Source: Petrimonas sp.
Lineage (GTDB): Bacteria; Bacteroidota; Bacteroidia; Bacteroidales; Dysgonomonadaceae
Direction: 5' to 3'
NCBI GenBank assembly: GCA_012839475.1
Contig: DUNG01000013.1
Span: 1 to 56,527 of the forward strand
DNA: 56,527 nt
Below, in pieces: positions 17,019 to 26,991 of the stretch; position 1 is the first letter of the stretch; each line of letters opens with the position of its first letter. The notes below the pieces were generated by a model. That model was not told the origin of the DNA. It ran no database searches and was given only the letters and a program-made list of their open reading frames with translations. Position numbers and translations under genes: made by a program.

Positions 17019-18404
17019 TTACAACGTTGCACCTACCCTAACCGCTCCCAACAGCGCATCGGGATGGTCCCGGTAGGTAAACCGGTGCACGTACTCTACC
17101 CTCAAAAGGCCCAGGATATTAGTAATCCCAAACGTTCCCTCCAGGTAAGGTACGTTTTCGTAACGTTGCGATACTGGCGGCAACAGGTAGGTTCCGGTGG
17201 CACCAGGCAGGTTCTTGTCGCTTAACCGTCCGTAGGCAGCCCTGACTGAAATCAACTCCCTTACCCTTAGGCGATTCAGCAGTTTGACACGAGAGAGCAA
17301 CAACTCTTCACCCACGAATGTCATCCGGAGGGTAACCTGCTCATCCGACACGAACTCAAGCGCACGGCTCAAGAAAAAAGCGTTATTCTCTACATGGTGA
17401 CGAATACGTTGGTTAGGGTACACCAGCAGCGGGAACGGCACCGCGCTCCATACCTTCATCGCTTCGCCCACCACGTCGAGGTGGGCCGCGTTGCCCAATA
17501 GAAAACGTTTTTGCACAGACAGCTCCGTCCGGTGAAACGGCACCTCACCGCCCAAGAAGTTATCTATCCCCATGGAGTGCGATAAGAAAAAGACGGGGCT
17601 TGTCATCTCCAACGGCCTCCTCTTCCGCCTTTGCTGTTCGTACGCCTCTCTCACGGAGTAACGCAGTTGGAGCCCTATTTCAGTGGTGTTCAACGCATCG
17701 GATCGGTTTACCACCTCATCATTCAACCACTCGAACGCCAACTCCCCTTGCGGCTGCAACCGGGATTGGCGCACCCACAAGGTGTGGGCCAGCCCGTTGC
17801 GGTATTCCCGCTCGTAATTCAGCTCCACGAAATCACGGTAGGTGGCTTCATTGAGCGACCGCCGGTAGGTTATCAGCAACAGGTCATTGGGTGAACGGGG
17901 ATGCATCTCGCCGGGCGAGTAGAGGTCGTTCTCGTAAACCAGCCGCAGGTTATTTTTCGGAAACTCCTCTTCGTGGTACGTTTTCGGAGTGAACGAGTAG
18001 ATCGCCTCACCGCGATACTTGAAGCGTTGATCCTTAAAGCCATATGCCACGTATCCCTTCACGAAGAGGTGAGGGCTTAACCGCGAGGTGGAGGCGATAC
18101 CCGCACGTAACCGTACCCCCTCAATGGGGTTGTAGGTGGGTAATGTCTGTATCCTCCCGAAGTCGAACCGGTTCGTCTCGGGATTACCCAGCGGCACCCA
18201 ATCGCCTATAACGAAGTTGACCGCCCGTTTAAAAAACCCTGGAGAACCTTTGGATTTTTCCGGGGATGCCACTTGGGAGCGTGAAAGCGTCTCAGCATGT
18301 GAGTCGTGAGAAGCCCGGGAAACTGGCACGGTACTCTTCGTATCATCTGCGAAAAGTAGACCACACAGCATCCATAAGAGAAGGGGGATAACCGTTTTTT
18401 TCAC
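17019..18404 (-). CDS. Outer-membrane beta-barrel protein, DUF5686-like C-terminal part
   Basis: This 461-aa exported protein has a signal peptide (cleavage after about residue 19, LLFADD), a Ser-rich linker to about 55, and then a barrel-like region of alternating strands to an aromatic-poor end VRVGATL. The region from about 85 (YNPIEGVRLRAGIASTSRL, then GYVAYGFKDQRFKYRGEA) resembles the C-terminal barrel of DUF5686 proteins. Those normally carry an N-terminal carboxypeptidase-regulatory-like domain and run to about 800 aa. This one lacks that N-terminal half, so it is either a short relative or an old truncation. It lies 11 bp after ettA in the same direction. Function unknown. Confidence 0.75.
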   Translation of the reverse strand: MKKTVIPLLLWMLCGLLFADDTKSTVPVSRASHDSHAETLSRSQVASPEKSKGSPGFFKRAVNFVIGDWVPLGNPETNRFDFGRIQTLPTYNPIEGVRLRAGIASTSRLSPHLFVKGYVAYGFKDQRFKYRGEAIYSFTPKTYHEEEFPKNNLRLVYENDLYSPGEMHPRSPNDLLLITYRRSLNEATYRDFVELNYEREYRNGLAHTLWVRQSRLQPQGELAFEWLNDEVVNRSDALNTTEIGLQLRYSVREAYEQQRRKRRPLEMTSPVFFLSHSMGIDNFLGGEVPFHRTELSVQKRFLLGNAAHLDVVGEAMKVWSAVPFPLLVYPNQRIRHHVENNAFFLSRALEFVSDEQVTLRMTFVGEELLLSRVKLLNRLRVRELISVRAAYGRLSDKNLPGATGTYLLPPVSQRYENVPYLEGTFGITNILGLLRVEYVHRFTYRDHPDALLGAVRVGATL

Positions 18405-18415
18405 TTGTATTCTAT

Positions 18416-20095
18416 TTATAGTTTCCTGTACCGGACCCGCTTGGGTTCCACGTTGCCGAGACGCATCTTTTTGTTCTCCTCGTACTCGCTGTAAGATCCT
18501 TCGAAGTAGAACACTTCGGAGTTACCCTCAAACGCCAGGATATGGGTACAGATACGGTCCAGGAACCAGCGGTCGTGCGAAATCACCACGGCGCAACCCG
18601 CGAAATTCTCCAACCCCTCCTCCAACGCCCGCAACGTGTTGACGTCAATATCGTTGGTCGGCTCGTCCAACAACAGCACGTTGGCCCCCGCCTTAAGCGT
18701 CAGCGCCAGGTGCAAGCGGTTCCGCTCTCCGCCCGACAACACGCCACACAGCTTCTCCTGATCGGCGCCGGAGAAGTTGAAACGGGCAAGGTACGCACGT
18801 GCGTTGATATCCCTACCCCCTACTCTCACGAATTCCGATCCACCGGAAACCACTTGGTATACCGTCTTTTCCGGGTCTATGGCCGTGTGTTGCTGATCCA
18901 CATAGGCCGTCACCACGGTCTCCCCCACCTCAAACGTTCCGGCATCGGGTTGCTCCAACCCTTGAATCAGTCGGAAAAGCGTGGTTTTGCCTGCCCCGTT
19001 CGGGCCAATCACCCCCACGATCCCGTTGGGGGGGAGCATGAAGTTAAGATCGTCAAACAACAGCTTATCCCCGTATGCCTTTTTCACCTGCTTCGCCTCG
19101 ATGACCTTGTTACCGAGACGGGGACCGTTCGGTATAAAGATCTCTAACTTCTCTTCCCGTTCTTTCTGGTCCTGGTTCAACAGCTTTTCGTACGAATTGA
19201 GGCGCGCCTTGCCCTTCGCGTGGCGTGCCTTTGGCGCCATATTGATCCACTCCAGCTCACGTTCCAGCGTTTTACGCCGCTTGCTCGCCTGTTTCTCCTC
19301 CTGCGCCATTCGCGTGGTCTTTTGCTCCAGCCACGAAGTGTAATTCCCTTTCCACGGGATACCCTCGCCACGATCCAGCTCAAGGATCCAGCCCGCCACG
19401 TGATCCAGGAAGTAACGATCGTGCGTGATACAGATTACCGTTCCCTTATACTGCTGCAGGTGTTGCTCCAGCCAGTCGATTGACTCCGTGTCGAGGTGGT
19501 TGGTCGGCTCGTCCAGCAGCAGCACGTCCGGCTCCTGCAAGAGGAGGCGGCAGAGGGCCACGCGGCGTCGCTCTCCGCCCGACAACTCGTGAATCGGTTG
19601 TTCTTCCGGTGGGCAACGCAGGGCGTCCATCGCCCGCTCCAGCCGGTTATCGATATTCCATGCGTCGGATGCGTCCAGCTTATCTTGAAGAACCGCTTGC
19701 CGGGCAAACAGCGCGTTCATCTTCTCCTCGTTCTCGTAATACTCTGGCAACCCGAATTTCTGGTTGATCTCCTCATACTCGTTCAGCAGGTCCATCACTG
19801 GTTGCACCCCCTCCCGTACCACGTCGATCACCGTCTTATCGGGGTCCAATTGCGGGTCCTGCTCCAGGTAACCCACCGTGAAATCTTTATCTGACACCAC
19901 TTCTCCTTGGTACTCCTTCTCGATCCCCGCGATAATTTTCAACAACGTTGATTTCCCCGAGCCGTTCAACCCGATGATCCCGATCTTGGCACCATAGTAA
20001 AAGGAGAGGTATATATCTTTCAATACCTGCTTGTGTGGCGGGTACATCTTGCTCACCCCCACCATCGAAAAAATAATCTTCTTATCGTCTGACAT
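18416..20095 (-). CDS. ettA: ABC-F protein EttA (energy-dependent translational throttle)
   Basis: This 559-aa soluble ATPase has two ABC domains and no membrane segment. The first has Walker A GLNGSGKST (about 42-50), signature LSGGERRRVALCRLL and Walker B LLLDEPTNHLD. The second has GPNGAGKTT, LSGGERNRLHL and LLLDEPTNDID. EttA binds the ribosomal E site and gates elongation by energy state. The start MSDDKKIIFSMVGVSKMYPPHKQVLKDI and the linker between domains agree with EttA rather than Uup or a resistance ABC-F. It is the probable first gene of a two-gene operon with the barrel protein. Confidence 0.95.
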   Translation of the reverse strand: MSDDKKIIFSMVGVSKMYPPHKQVLKDIYLSFYYGAKIGIIGLNGSGKSTLLKIIAGIEKEYQGEVVSDKDFTVGYLEQDPQLDPDKTVIDVVREGVQPVMDLLNEYEEINQKFGLPEYYENEEKMNALFARQAVLQDKLDASDAWNIDNRLERAMDALRCPPEEQPIHELSGGERRRVALCRLLLQEPDVLLLDEPTNHLDTESIDWLEQHLQQYKGTVICITHDRYFLDHVAGWILELDRGEGIPWKGNYTSWLEQKTTRMAQEEKQASKRRKTLERELEWINMAPKARHAKGKARLNSYEKLLNQDQKEREEKLEIFIPNGPRLGNKVIEAKQVKKAYGDKLLFDDLNFMLPPNGIVGVIGPNGAGKTTLFRLIQGLEQPDAGTFEVGETVVTAYVDQQHTAIDPEKTVYQVVSGGSEFVRVGGRDINARAYLARFNFSGADQEKLCGVLSGGERNRLHLALTLKAGANVLLLDEPTNDIDVNTLRALEEGLENFAGCAVVISHDRWFLDRICTHILAFEGNSEVFYFEGSYSEYEENKKMRLGNVEPKRVRYRKL

Positions 20096-20253
20096 ACGCT
20101 TTTATTATATCATCAATATTACAAACTATCTCAAATCAATTTGACCCGTTGAACCTACATGCGACATACTTTACTCAACGTGTTACACGCGACATACGAC
20201 ACGCAAAACGCACGATACACGATACGCTCCTTAACGGTTCACAAAGATAGCGG
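20096..20253. other. Upstream region of ettA with short repeats and a -7 box
   Basis: On the minus strand TATCTTTG at 20242-20249 matches the -7 consensus and could start the ettA transcript. Between it and ettA lies a stretch of short repeated words: GCGACATAC occurs at 20161 and again at 20189, with several copies of ACACG. I see no coding potential and cannot name a function. Confidence 0.3.
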
Positions 20254-20901
20254 TTATTTCCGAAAACTGCACTTGGAACGCAGTACGCACTCCTCGCACA
20301 GGGGCTTGCGCGCCTTACACACCAGCGCCGAAAAATCGAGGATAGACCAGTTCAGCTCCTTGCATGCCTTCACGTTGGTCACCTTTTTCGCCAACTCCTG
20401 AATCTCCTTGTCGTTCCTCACGTCCTGCATCTCGCCTGGGATAAAATAACGCTTCAGCAGCCTCGACATGTTGACGTCGAGCAGGGGGGCACGCCGTTTC
20501 AGCACGAACAGTTCATAGGCGTTCGAGGTATAGAGCGAAGCGAAGCTCGAATCGCTCAACTCGTTCCTATTTTTGGGTAACTCGCCGTTCTTCTGCTTGT
20601 ACTCATCAATGATCTTGCGCATCCTCTTTGCCCGGTGTTTGTAGAGTCCAAGTGGCCTGAACACCTCTTCCAGCTCTTCATCCGTGGCCTGGACCAAATG
20701 GTTCCAATCGGGGTAACGACCAAAAAAAACCGGGTAATATTGCGCTACGGTCTCCGCCCGGGTACGCTGCAGCAACACCTCGCTAAAAACCAGCTCAAAG
20801 TTAGTCACCCCCTCTCTTCTCCATGGAAAATCCCTACCATTGAGCTCGAACCATTTCAACAAATGGCGCCGGAAATACCTCGTTTTATTTTTTTCATCCA
20901 T
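20254..20901 (-). CDS. MutY-like HhH-GPD DNA glycosylase, short form
   Basis: This 215-aa base-excision-repair protein belongs to the endonuclease III/MutY superfamily. The MutY-type N-terminus WRREGVTNFELVFSEVLLQRT carries Glu41, and the catalytic Asp is Asp142 in LLDVNMSRLL. An iron-sulfur cluster motif C-X6-C-X2-C-X5-C is complete (Cys195, 202, 205, 211). Two things are odd. The hairpin-helix-hairpin, normally LPGVGxYTA, is degenerate (SFASLYTSNAYE). The protein also ends after the cluster, with no C-terminal 8-oxoG-recognition domain (MutY is about 350 aa). It may be a mismatch-specific glycosylase rather than a true MutY. Confidence 0.85.
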   Translation of the reverse strand: MDEKNKTRYFRRHLLKWFELNGRDFPWRREGVTNFELVFSEVLLQRTRAETVAQYYPVFFGRYPDWNHLVQATDEELEEVFRPLGLYKHRAKRMRKIIDEYKQKNGELPKNRNELSDSSFASLYTSNAYELFVLKRRAPLLDVNMSRLLKRYFIPGEMQDVRNDKEIQELAKKVTNVKACKELNWSILDFSALVCKARKPLCEECVLRSKCSFRK

Positions 20902-20966
20902 GGGAACGTAAAAGTAGGATTAAACATCCGTATTTGCAATCTATTATGGTTTTTTGTCCCAATTTA

Positions 20967-20998
20967 TTTCCACTTGACGAAAAGAAATTGTATTTTTG
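20967..20998 (+). promoter_or_regulatory. gapA: Promoter of gapA
   Basis: TTTC (20967-20970), a 20-bp spacer and TATTTTTG (20991-20998) give a near-consensus Bacteroidota promoter, leaving a leader of about 130 nt before gapA. Confidence 0.55.
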
Positions 20999-21131
20999 TG
21001 ATTCAATTTAAAAGATAGTTTTTAGGGTTCTTTTCTTCTTACATAGTGAAACGGTCGCAAATAAACACATCGTTTTAATGCTCGGGAAGAGACTCATTCA
21101 ATGACACTAATTAACAACTAAAATTCAATAA

Positions 21132-22139
<1,008 letters not shown>

Positions 22140-22159
22140 ATAGATTCCCGTGTAGATAG

Positions 22160-22190
22160 AAAAAGCGCCCCCAGTTAGGGGCGCTTTTTT
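22160..22190 (+). terminator. Rho-independent terminator after gapA
   Basis: The stem AAGCGCCCC with GGGGCGCTT (loop AGTTA region) is followed by six T and preceded by A residues, so it can act on both strands. Confidence 0.92.
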
Positions 22191-22260
22191 GTTACTTACA
22201 AGAAAGATTTCCAAAGAAAAGGGACTCACAGAAATGGTGTCATACAACCGATGTAACACA

Positions 22261-22300
22261 AAAAAAGAGACCGCTCCGTATTGCAGGGGCAGTCTCTTTA
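22261..22300 (-). terminator. Terminator after the ferredoxin gene
   Basis: On the minus strand AAAGAGAC pairs with GTCTCTTT around a loop of about 20 nt, followed by a run of T. It lies 26 bp downstream of the ferredoxin stop codon. Confidence 0.75.
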
Positions 22301-22325
22301 CACTCTTCTGAAAGTTTCCAGTATC

Positions 22326-22493
22326 TTAGGCCGGATGAATTGCTTCGGTAGGACAGACGTCGGCACAAGAGCCACAATCGGTACACACTTCCGGATCAAT
22401 CACGTAGATATCGCCTTCGGATATTGCTTCTACCGGACACTCATCGATACATGTTCCACAAGCAATGCAATCTTCAGTAATTACGTAAGCCAT
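22326..22493 (-). CDS. Two-[4Fe-4S] ferredoxin, 55 aa
   Basis: This gene is very short but clear. The frame begins with ATG at 22493 (MAYVITEDCIACGTC) and stops at 22326. Eight cysteines form two CxxCxxCxxxC(P) motifs: Cys9, 12, 15, 19 and Cys37, 40, 43, 47, both followed by Pro. This is the clostridial-type bacterial ferredoxin, a soluble low-potential electron carrier for anaerobic enzymes such as pyruvate:ferredoxin oxidoreductase. It is monocistronic with its own terminator and faces gapA. A weak TACCTTCG box at 22541-22548 may be its -7 element. Confidence 0.97.
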   Translation of the reverse strand: MAYVITEDCIACGTCIDECPVEAISEGDIYVIDPEVCTDCGSCADVCPTEAIHPA

Positions 22494-22701
22494 AATAGAA
22501 AAATGAATTAGTTATATTACAAAACATACCGTTTCTCACGCGAAGGTAAGCACTATTTTCTAAATACGAAAATGGATTCACCCCGTCTCTCTTATTTGAA
22601 ATGTGTCTAAATTGCCAAAGCGGTGGACAGAGGATTATTTTCGATGACCGGGCTTGTACACAATAAGTGAGCGGGAACTACGTTATTAGCGTGTTAAATA
22701 A

Positions 22702-23490
22702 ATGGTTGAAAGAATGAGAGTAAAAACCCCCTACCCTCCTCATATACACTTACGACTCACGAGGCAAAAGAACCTGGCGAGATTAGCATTGCTGATGCTG
22801 CTGGTGATGCTCTCGCTGTTCCTATGCACCACGAAGACCTGGGGGCAACACCAAAAGCTACAAAATCAACCGTACGTCGACCAGCGGCTGTTTCACCTGG
22901 GATTCACGATTGGGCTTCACACGCAAGACCTCATCTTAACGCAATCGGGGTACGTGAATGAAGACGGAGAATCATGGTTCTCCGAGATCCCGCGCTATTC
23001 GCCGGGCTTCACGGCCGGCCTTATCGCCGATCTCCACGTGACCAACCGCATGAATCTGCGTGCTATTCCCACGCTGCAACTGGGCGAAAAGAGGTTTGTT
23101 TTCAAGGAGCAAACAACGGGTGAGGAGTATAAAACCCGCGTGCGCAACAACTACATCTCACTTCCCCTGCAACTGAAGCTTTCGGCCGACCGGATCGATA
23201 ACTTCCGACCGTACATACTGCTGGGGGGATACGGGAGCATCGAGCTGGCATCCCGTAAAGGCGAGGCGGTACGGCTAAAACCGTACGATATGGGGATTGA
23301 GCTGGGCGTAGGATGGGATCTCTATTTACCCATGTTTAAGCTGGCCCCGGAACTTAAACTGGCCCTTAGCCTGATCGATATATTGGATAAAGAACGGTCT
23401 GACCTCACGGACGAAAACCTAAGAAAATACGCTCGTTCCCTCTCCAAAGTCTCCCAGCGAGTAATCACGTTGAGTTTTCACTTCGAGTAG
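22702..23490 (+). CDS. porT: PorT-family type IX secretion system protein
   Basis: This 262-aa outer-membrane beta-barrel protein is related to PorT/SprT, needed for type IX secretion and gliding in Bacteroidota. A hydrophobic signal segment (about 27-47, ending KTWGQ) precedes the barrel. Family-like words are FHLGFTIGLHTQDL near 65-78, YISLPLQLKLSADRIDNFRPYILLGGYGS near 150-180, and an ending in strand residues with terminal SFHFE. The ATG at 22714, preceded by GAAAGA, is an equally good start. The last 13 bases overlap the convergent glycosyltransferase gene. Its presence implies that the cell exports proteins with type IX C-terminal signals. Confidence 0.85.
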   Translation: MVERMRVKTPYPPHIHLRLTRQKNLARLALLMLLVMLSLFLCTTKTWGQHQKLQNQPYVDQRLFHLGFTIGLHTQDLILTQSGYVNEDGESWFSEIPRYSPGFTAGLIADLHVTNRMNLRAIPTLQLGEKRFVFKEQTTGEEYKTRVRNNYISLPLQLKLSADRIDNFRPYILLGGYGSIELASRKGEAVRLKPYDMGIELGVGWDLYLPMFKLAPELKLALSLIDILDKERSDLTDENLRKYARSLSKVSQRVITLSFHFE

Positions 23491-24527
23491 AGCGACTGGT
23501 AGGTCTTTTTCCCGGTATAGAAGCGCATCAAGATGCTCTTGGGGTACTGCGTGGGTATCTCGATTAAGGTTTTAGCAAGGTTCTCCCGCCTGACCTGCTT
23601 GTAGGAAGGGCGCATCTTCCAATAGTCAACGTAGGCCTTTACCACGGCCCGGGCATTCTTAAAGTTCCCCTTCATCACCAGGTGAACGAAGGCCAGTAAG
23701 TCCATGAAGTAACGGACAGCAAACGTGGTGAAGTAACGGGTGCGAGGCACGTTCTTATACAACATCAACAGGTTGTTGCGGAAGTTGAGGTACATCTTCT
23801 TCGGGTTCTCCTTGTCCAAGGAGGCTCCCCCCACGTGATAAACAGTTGATGAGGGTACGCACATCACCTTTCGGCCGCGTGCGTTCAATCGCCAGCAGAG
23901 ATCAATCTCCTCCATGTGGGCGAAAAAGCGGCCGTCCAGTCCCCCATTCTCAACAAAATCGCTCTTCCGGATCATCAGGCAGGCGCCAGTAGCCCAAAAC
24001 AGGGGGATTACCGTATCGTACTGACCGCGATCTTCCTCCACCTCCTCCAAGATGCGTCCCCGACAAAAGGGGTACCCATAGCGATCGATGAACCCTCCCG
24101 CTGCACCGGCGTACTCAAAGTGATCCCTCTGGTGGTAAGAGAGGAGCTTGGGTTGCACGGCCGCCACCTCGGGATGGTTATCCATGAAGTCGACCAGTGG
24201 CTGCAACCAGTTGGGCGTGGTCTCCACATCGGAGTTCAACAGCACCACGTATTCTGAACGTACCTGCTCCAACGCCCTGTTATACCCCTCCGCGAAACCG
24301 TGGTTCTCATCTAAAAGGATTAACGGCACCTCCGGGAAAAGGGTCTGCAAAAACTCCACCGAATCATCCGTCGACCCGTTATCCGCTACCACCACGCGGA
24401 ATTCATCACCCAACGTATGTTCCAACACCAAAGGCAAAAACTGTTCCAGTAGCTTCCGACCGTTCCAGTTCAGAATGACCACCGATACCCTCGGCTCGTC
24501 GCATTGATTCTCCACGTGATGTTTCAT
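23478..24527 (-). CDS. Family 2 glycosyltransferase
   Basis: This 349-aa GT-A fold enzyme is likely cytoplasmic or peripheral on the inner membrane. The N-terminal catalytic domain (15-240) has VSVVILNWNGRKLLEQFL, the nucleotide-binding ADNGSTDDS, the DxD-like LLNSDVET, and the acceptor-side motif MEEIDLCWR. This layout is typical of rhamnosyltransferase-like enzymes of surface polysaccharide assembly; donor and acceptor cannot be told. Its ATG overlaps the stop of the acyltransferase gene (ATGA), so the two are translationally coupled. The C-terminal 100 residues are basic and aromatic. Confidence 0.9.
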   Translation of the reverse strand: MKHHVENQCDEPRVSVVILNWNGRKLLEQFLPLVLEHTLGDEFRVVVADNGSTDDSVEFLQTLFPEVPLILLDENHGFAEGYNRALEQVRSEYVVLLNSDVETTPNWLQPLVDFMDNHPEVAAVQPKLLSYHQRDHFEYAGAAGGFIDRYGYPFCRGRILEEVEEDRGQYDTVIPLFWATGACLMIRKSDFVENGGLDGRFFAHMEEIDLCWRLNARGRKVMCVPSSTVYHVGGASLDKENPKKMYLNFRNNLLMLYKNVPRTRYFTTFAVRYFMDLLAFVHLVMKGNFKNARAVVKAYVDYWKMRPSYKQVRRENLAKTLIEIPTQYPKSILMRFYTGKKTYQSLYSK

Positions 24528-25495
24528 TCGGTTAGTTTTTTATCGGGCAACTTGTTATCACGTTTGTTGTTGTCCAAGTGATTGTCGCCAGGCTGCTCCA
24601 CTTCTCTCGGGTACTTCCAGCGATCATGTGTCCAGAGGTAGTAGGCCGGCTCATTCAGGATGGTGCTCTCCAACTTCCGGGCGTAACGTTCCGTAACCGC
24701 ATATTTGGGTTCAATACTCGCATCGGGAGTAATCACGAAAAAACGACCGACGTAACGCCCCCGCTTCACCTTTTTCATATCGAGGTAGACCACAGGTAGG
24801 GCCATTGACCTCGCGATCCTCTCCAGTCCGGTCTCTATTAGCGTGTCTTGGTTCAGGAAACGGGTCCAATACTCGGTCACATGCCTTGGTGGACGCTGGT
24901 CCAACAGGAATCCGACCACCACGGAAAGCTTTTCATCCCGTGCCCTGATTATCGTTCGGTATGCGCGTCGCTTCTCGATGGGCAACGAATCAAAGCGACT
25001 CCGCACTTTCAGGAAGAGCCGATCGAACGCCTCCGACTTTAATTGTTTGTAAATCAGTCCCGTTTTAACACCTTCCATCAGATGTAAACCGATAGAGGGT
25101 ACCCACTCCCAGTTGGCGTAATGCCCTAAGCTTAGCAAGCAGGAACCCGACTCTTTGACCAAGCGGTTGACCATCTCGGGATTTTCGAACTTAATCCGTT
25201 TCCGCATCTCCGCTTCGCTCATTCGGAGCGTTTTTATCGTCTCCACGAAGTAATCACATAGGTGACGATAAAATTTCCGCTCGATTTCTCGCCTCTCCCT
25301 GCCCGTTTTTTCAGGGAAAGCGTTTGCCAGGTTTTTCCTCACCAGCTTCCGGCGGTAACGAACCAAGTGGTACGCCAATAGGTAAAAGATATCCGATAAA
25401 ATGTATAGTACCCAGAAGGGCAGCAACGCATGCAGGTAAACCATGCCGTACAGCAACCGGTACCCGACACCTACCTTTTTACAATCCTCCTCCAT
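24524..25495 (-). CDS. LpxL/HtrB-like lipid A acyltransferase
   Basis: This 323-aa membrane-associated acyltransferase has an N-terminal hydrophobic segment at about 15-45 (LLPFWVLYILSDIFYLLAYHL). The catalytic HX4E motif is in LGHYANWEW (about 124-132), and the substrate-shaping FLLDQRPP motif lies near 205. Relatives add a secondary fatty acid to the lipid A precursor or, in some Bacteroidota, acylate other lipids. Coupling to the downstream glycosyltransferase (ATGA overlap) suggests that both act on one envelope glycolipid, which is inference. Confidence 0.88.
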   Translation of the reverse strand: MEEDCKKVGVGYRLLYGMVYLHALLPFWVLYILSDIFYLLAYHLVRYRRKLVRKNLANAFPEKTGRERREIERKFYRHLCDYFVETIKTLRMSEAEMRKRIKFENPEMVNRLVKESGSCLLSLGHYANWEWVPSIGLHLMEGVKTGLIYKQLKSEAFDRLFLKVRSRFDSLPIEKRRAYRTIIRARDEKLSVVVGFLLDQRPPRHVTEYWTRFLNQDTLIETGLERIARSMALPVVYLDMKKVKRGRYVGRFFVITPDASIEPKYAVTERYARKLESTILNEPAYYLWTHDRWKYPREVEQPGDNHLDNNKRDNKLPDKKLTE

Positions 25496-25568
25496 GAAAA
25501 GTTTTTATCTTGTTATATAACTTTCAACTCCACCTGTACTTTCTGCTTTCAAGTTCGACTGACGAAAA

Positions 25569-26885
25569 TTAAGTTATAATCGCTTCCATCGCGACCTGCC
25601 TTTCATCGTAAGGCCCCACCTCCACCTCGATGACCCGGTTGATCAGTGCCAGATCGAAATCCGCATGCAACCTGACATAGTTTTCAGTAAACCCGTGCAT
25701 CTTCCGTCCCCTCCTGGTGTGTTCAAACAGCACTTCCCTTCGGCTCCCCTCTTGCGACTGATAAAACGCGTATAGTTTCCGAGCCGACAGGTCGAGCAGC
25801 ACCTTACTCCGAGCCTGCTTGGTCTTGTGGGGCACCACGTGGTCTACCTGCAACGCCCGTGTACCAGGGCGCTCAGAATAGGTAAAAACGTGAAGCTGTG
25901 AGAAATCGAGCGACTCGATAAACGCTCTACCCTCTTCGAAACAGGCATCGGTCTCCCCTCGAACGCCCACGATCACATCCACCCCGATGAATGCGTGGGG
26001 CATGACCGTTTTAATCCGCTCGATCTTTTGACGGAACAGTGCCGTGTCGTATCGTCGCCCCATCAGCCGAAGCACCGCGTCGCTGCCCGCCTGTAACGGT
26101 ATATGGAAGTGAGGGGTAAAGCGACGAGAAGAGGCCACGAAGTCAATGATCTCATCCGACAACAGGTTGGGCTCGATAGAGGAGATACGGTAGCGTTCCA
26201 CGCCCTCCACCCGATCGAGCTCTCTAATGAGGTCGATAAACGCTTCACCGGTCGTACGCCCAAAATCCCCAATATTCACACCGGTGAGCACGATCTCTTT
26301 GCCTCCCTCCTCCACTACCTGCTCGGCCTGCCTCAGCAGTTTGGCTATCGAACCGTTACGGCTGCGCCCCCGGGCAAAAGGGATGGTGCAATAGGAACAG
26401 AAGTAGTCGCACCCATCCTGCACCTTGAGGAAGTAGCGGGTTCGGTCGTCAGCGGAAATCGAATATGCGAACGTGCGAATCTGGTTCGCTTTCGAAACCA
26501 CCGACTCGGTTTTCTCCTTTTTTATGTGGTTGCCTAAGTGCTTTATCAAATCAAGCTTCTGCTCGGTACCCAGCACCAAGTCCACACCCTCGATCGCGGC
26601 CAGTTCGTCAGGTTTCAACTGGGCGTAACAGCCCGTGACTACCACGTACGCGTTCGGATTCTCGTGAACTGCCCTCCGGATCATCTGACGACTTTTCTTA
26701 TCAGCCAGCTCCGTCACCGTGCAGGTGTTGATCACGCAGATATCGGCCGGTTGCCCTCTACGAGCACGGGGCACCCCCACGTTCAGCAACTGCCGGCTTA
26801 TCGCCGAGGTCTCGGCAAAGTTGAGCTTGCACCCCAGCGTGTAATAAGCGGCTGTTTTATCGTGAAAAACGGTTCGATCGTTCAT
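25569..26885 (-). CDS. mtaB: tRNA ms2t6A37 methylthiotransferase MtaB
   Basis: This 438-aa radical-SAM enzyme converts t6A37 to ms2t6A37 in tRNAs reading ANN codons. The N-terminal UPF0004 domain supplies three cysteines (YTLGCKLN, VINTCTVT, VTGCYAQ) for the auxiliary cluster. The radical-SAM motif is CDYFCSYCTIPFARGRSR, followed by GVNIGDFG and a C-terminal TRAM-like region. MtaB fits better than MiaB because of the YxLGCKLN start and the overall length. The substrate modification is made by TsaD, whose gene is also in this window. Confidence 0.93.
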   Translation of the reverse strand: MNDRTVFHDKTAAYYTLGCKLNFAETSAISRQLLNVGVPRARRGQPADICVINTCTVTELADKKSRQMIRRAVHENPNAYVVVTGCYAQLKPDELAAIEGVDLVLGTEQKLDLIKHLGNHIKKEKTESVVSKANQIRTFAYSISADDRTRYFLKVQDGCDYFCSYCTIPFARGRSRNGSIAKLLRQAEQVVEEGGKEIVLTGVNIGDFGRTTGEAFIDLIRELDRVEGVERYRISSIEPNLLSDEIIDFVASSRRFTPHFHIPLQAGSDAVLRLMGRRYDTALFRQKIERIKTVMPHAFIGVDVIVGVRGETDACFEEGRAFIESLDFSQLHVFTYSERPGTRALQVDHVVPHKTKQARSKVLLDLSARKLYAFYQSQEGSRREVLFEHTRRGRKMHGFTENYVRLHADFDLALINRVIEVEVGPYDERQVAMEAIIT

Positions 26886-26935
26886 AAGCAGGTCACAAAA
26901 TTACACTTTTACTCTTAATTTCCTTCCCTTTTTTC

Positions 26936-26966
26936 TTTGATAATCGGGTTTAAGCTATTACTTTTG
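26936..26966 (+). promoter_or_regulatory. Promoter of the second acyl-CoA ligase gene
   Basis: TTTG (26936-26939), a 19-bp spacer and TACTTTTG (26959-26966) fully match the Bacteroidota promoter consensus, with the start codon 26 bp further on. Confidence 0.75.
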
Positions 26967-26991
26967 CACATTATTATCAATTTTGTGCAAA

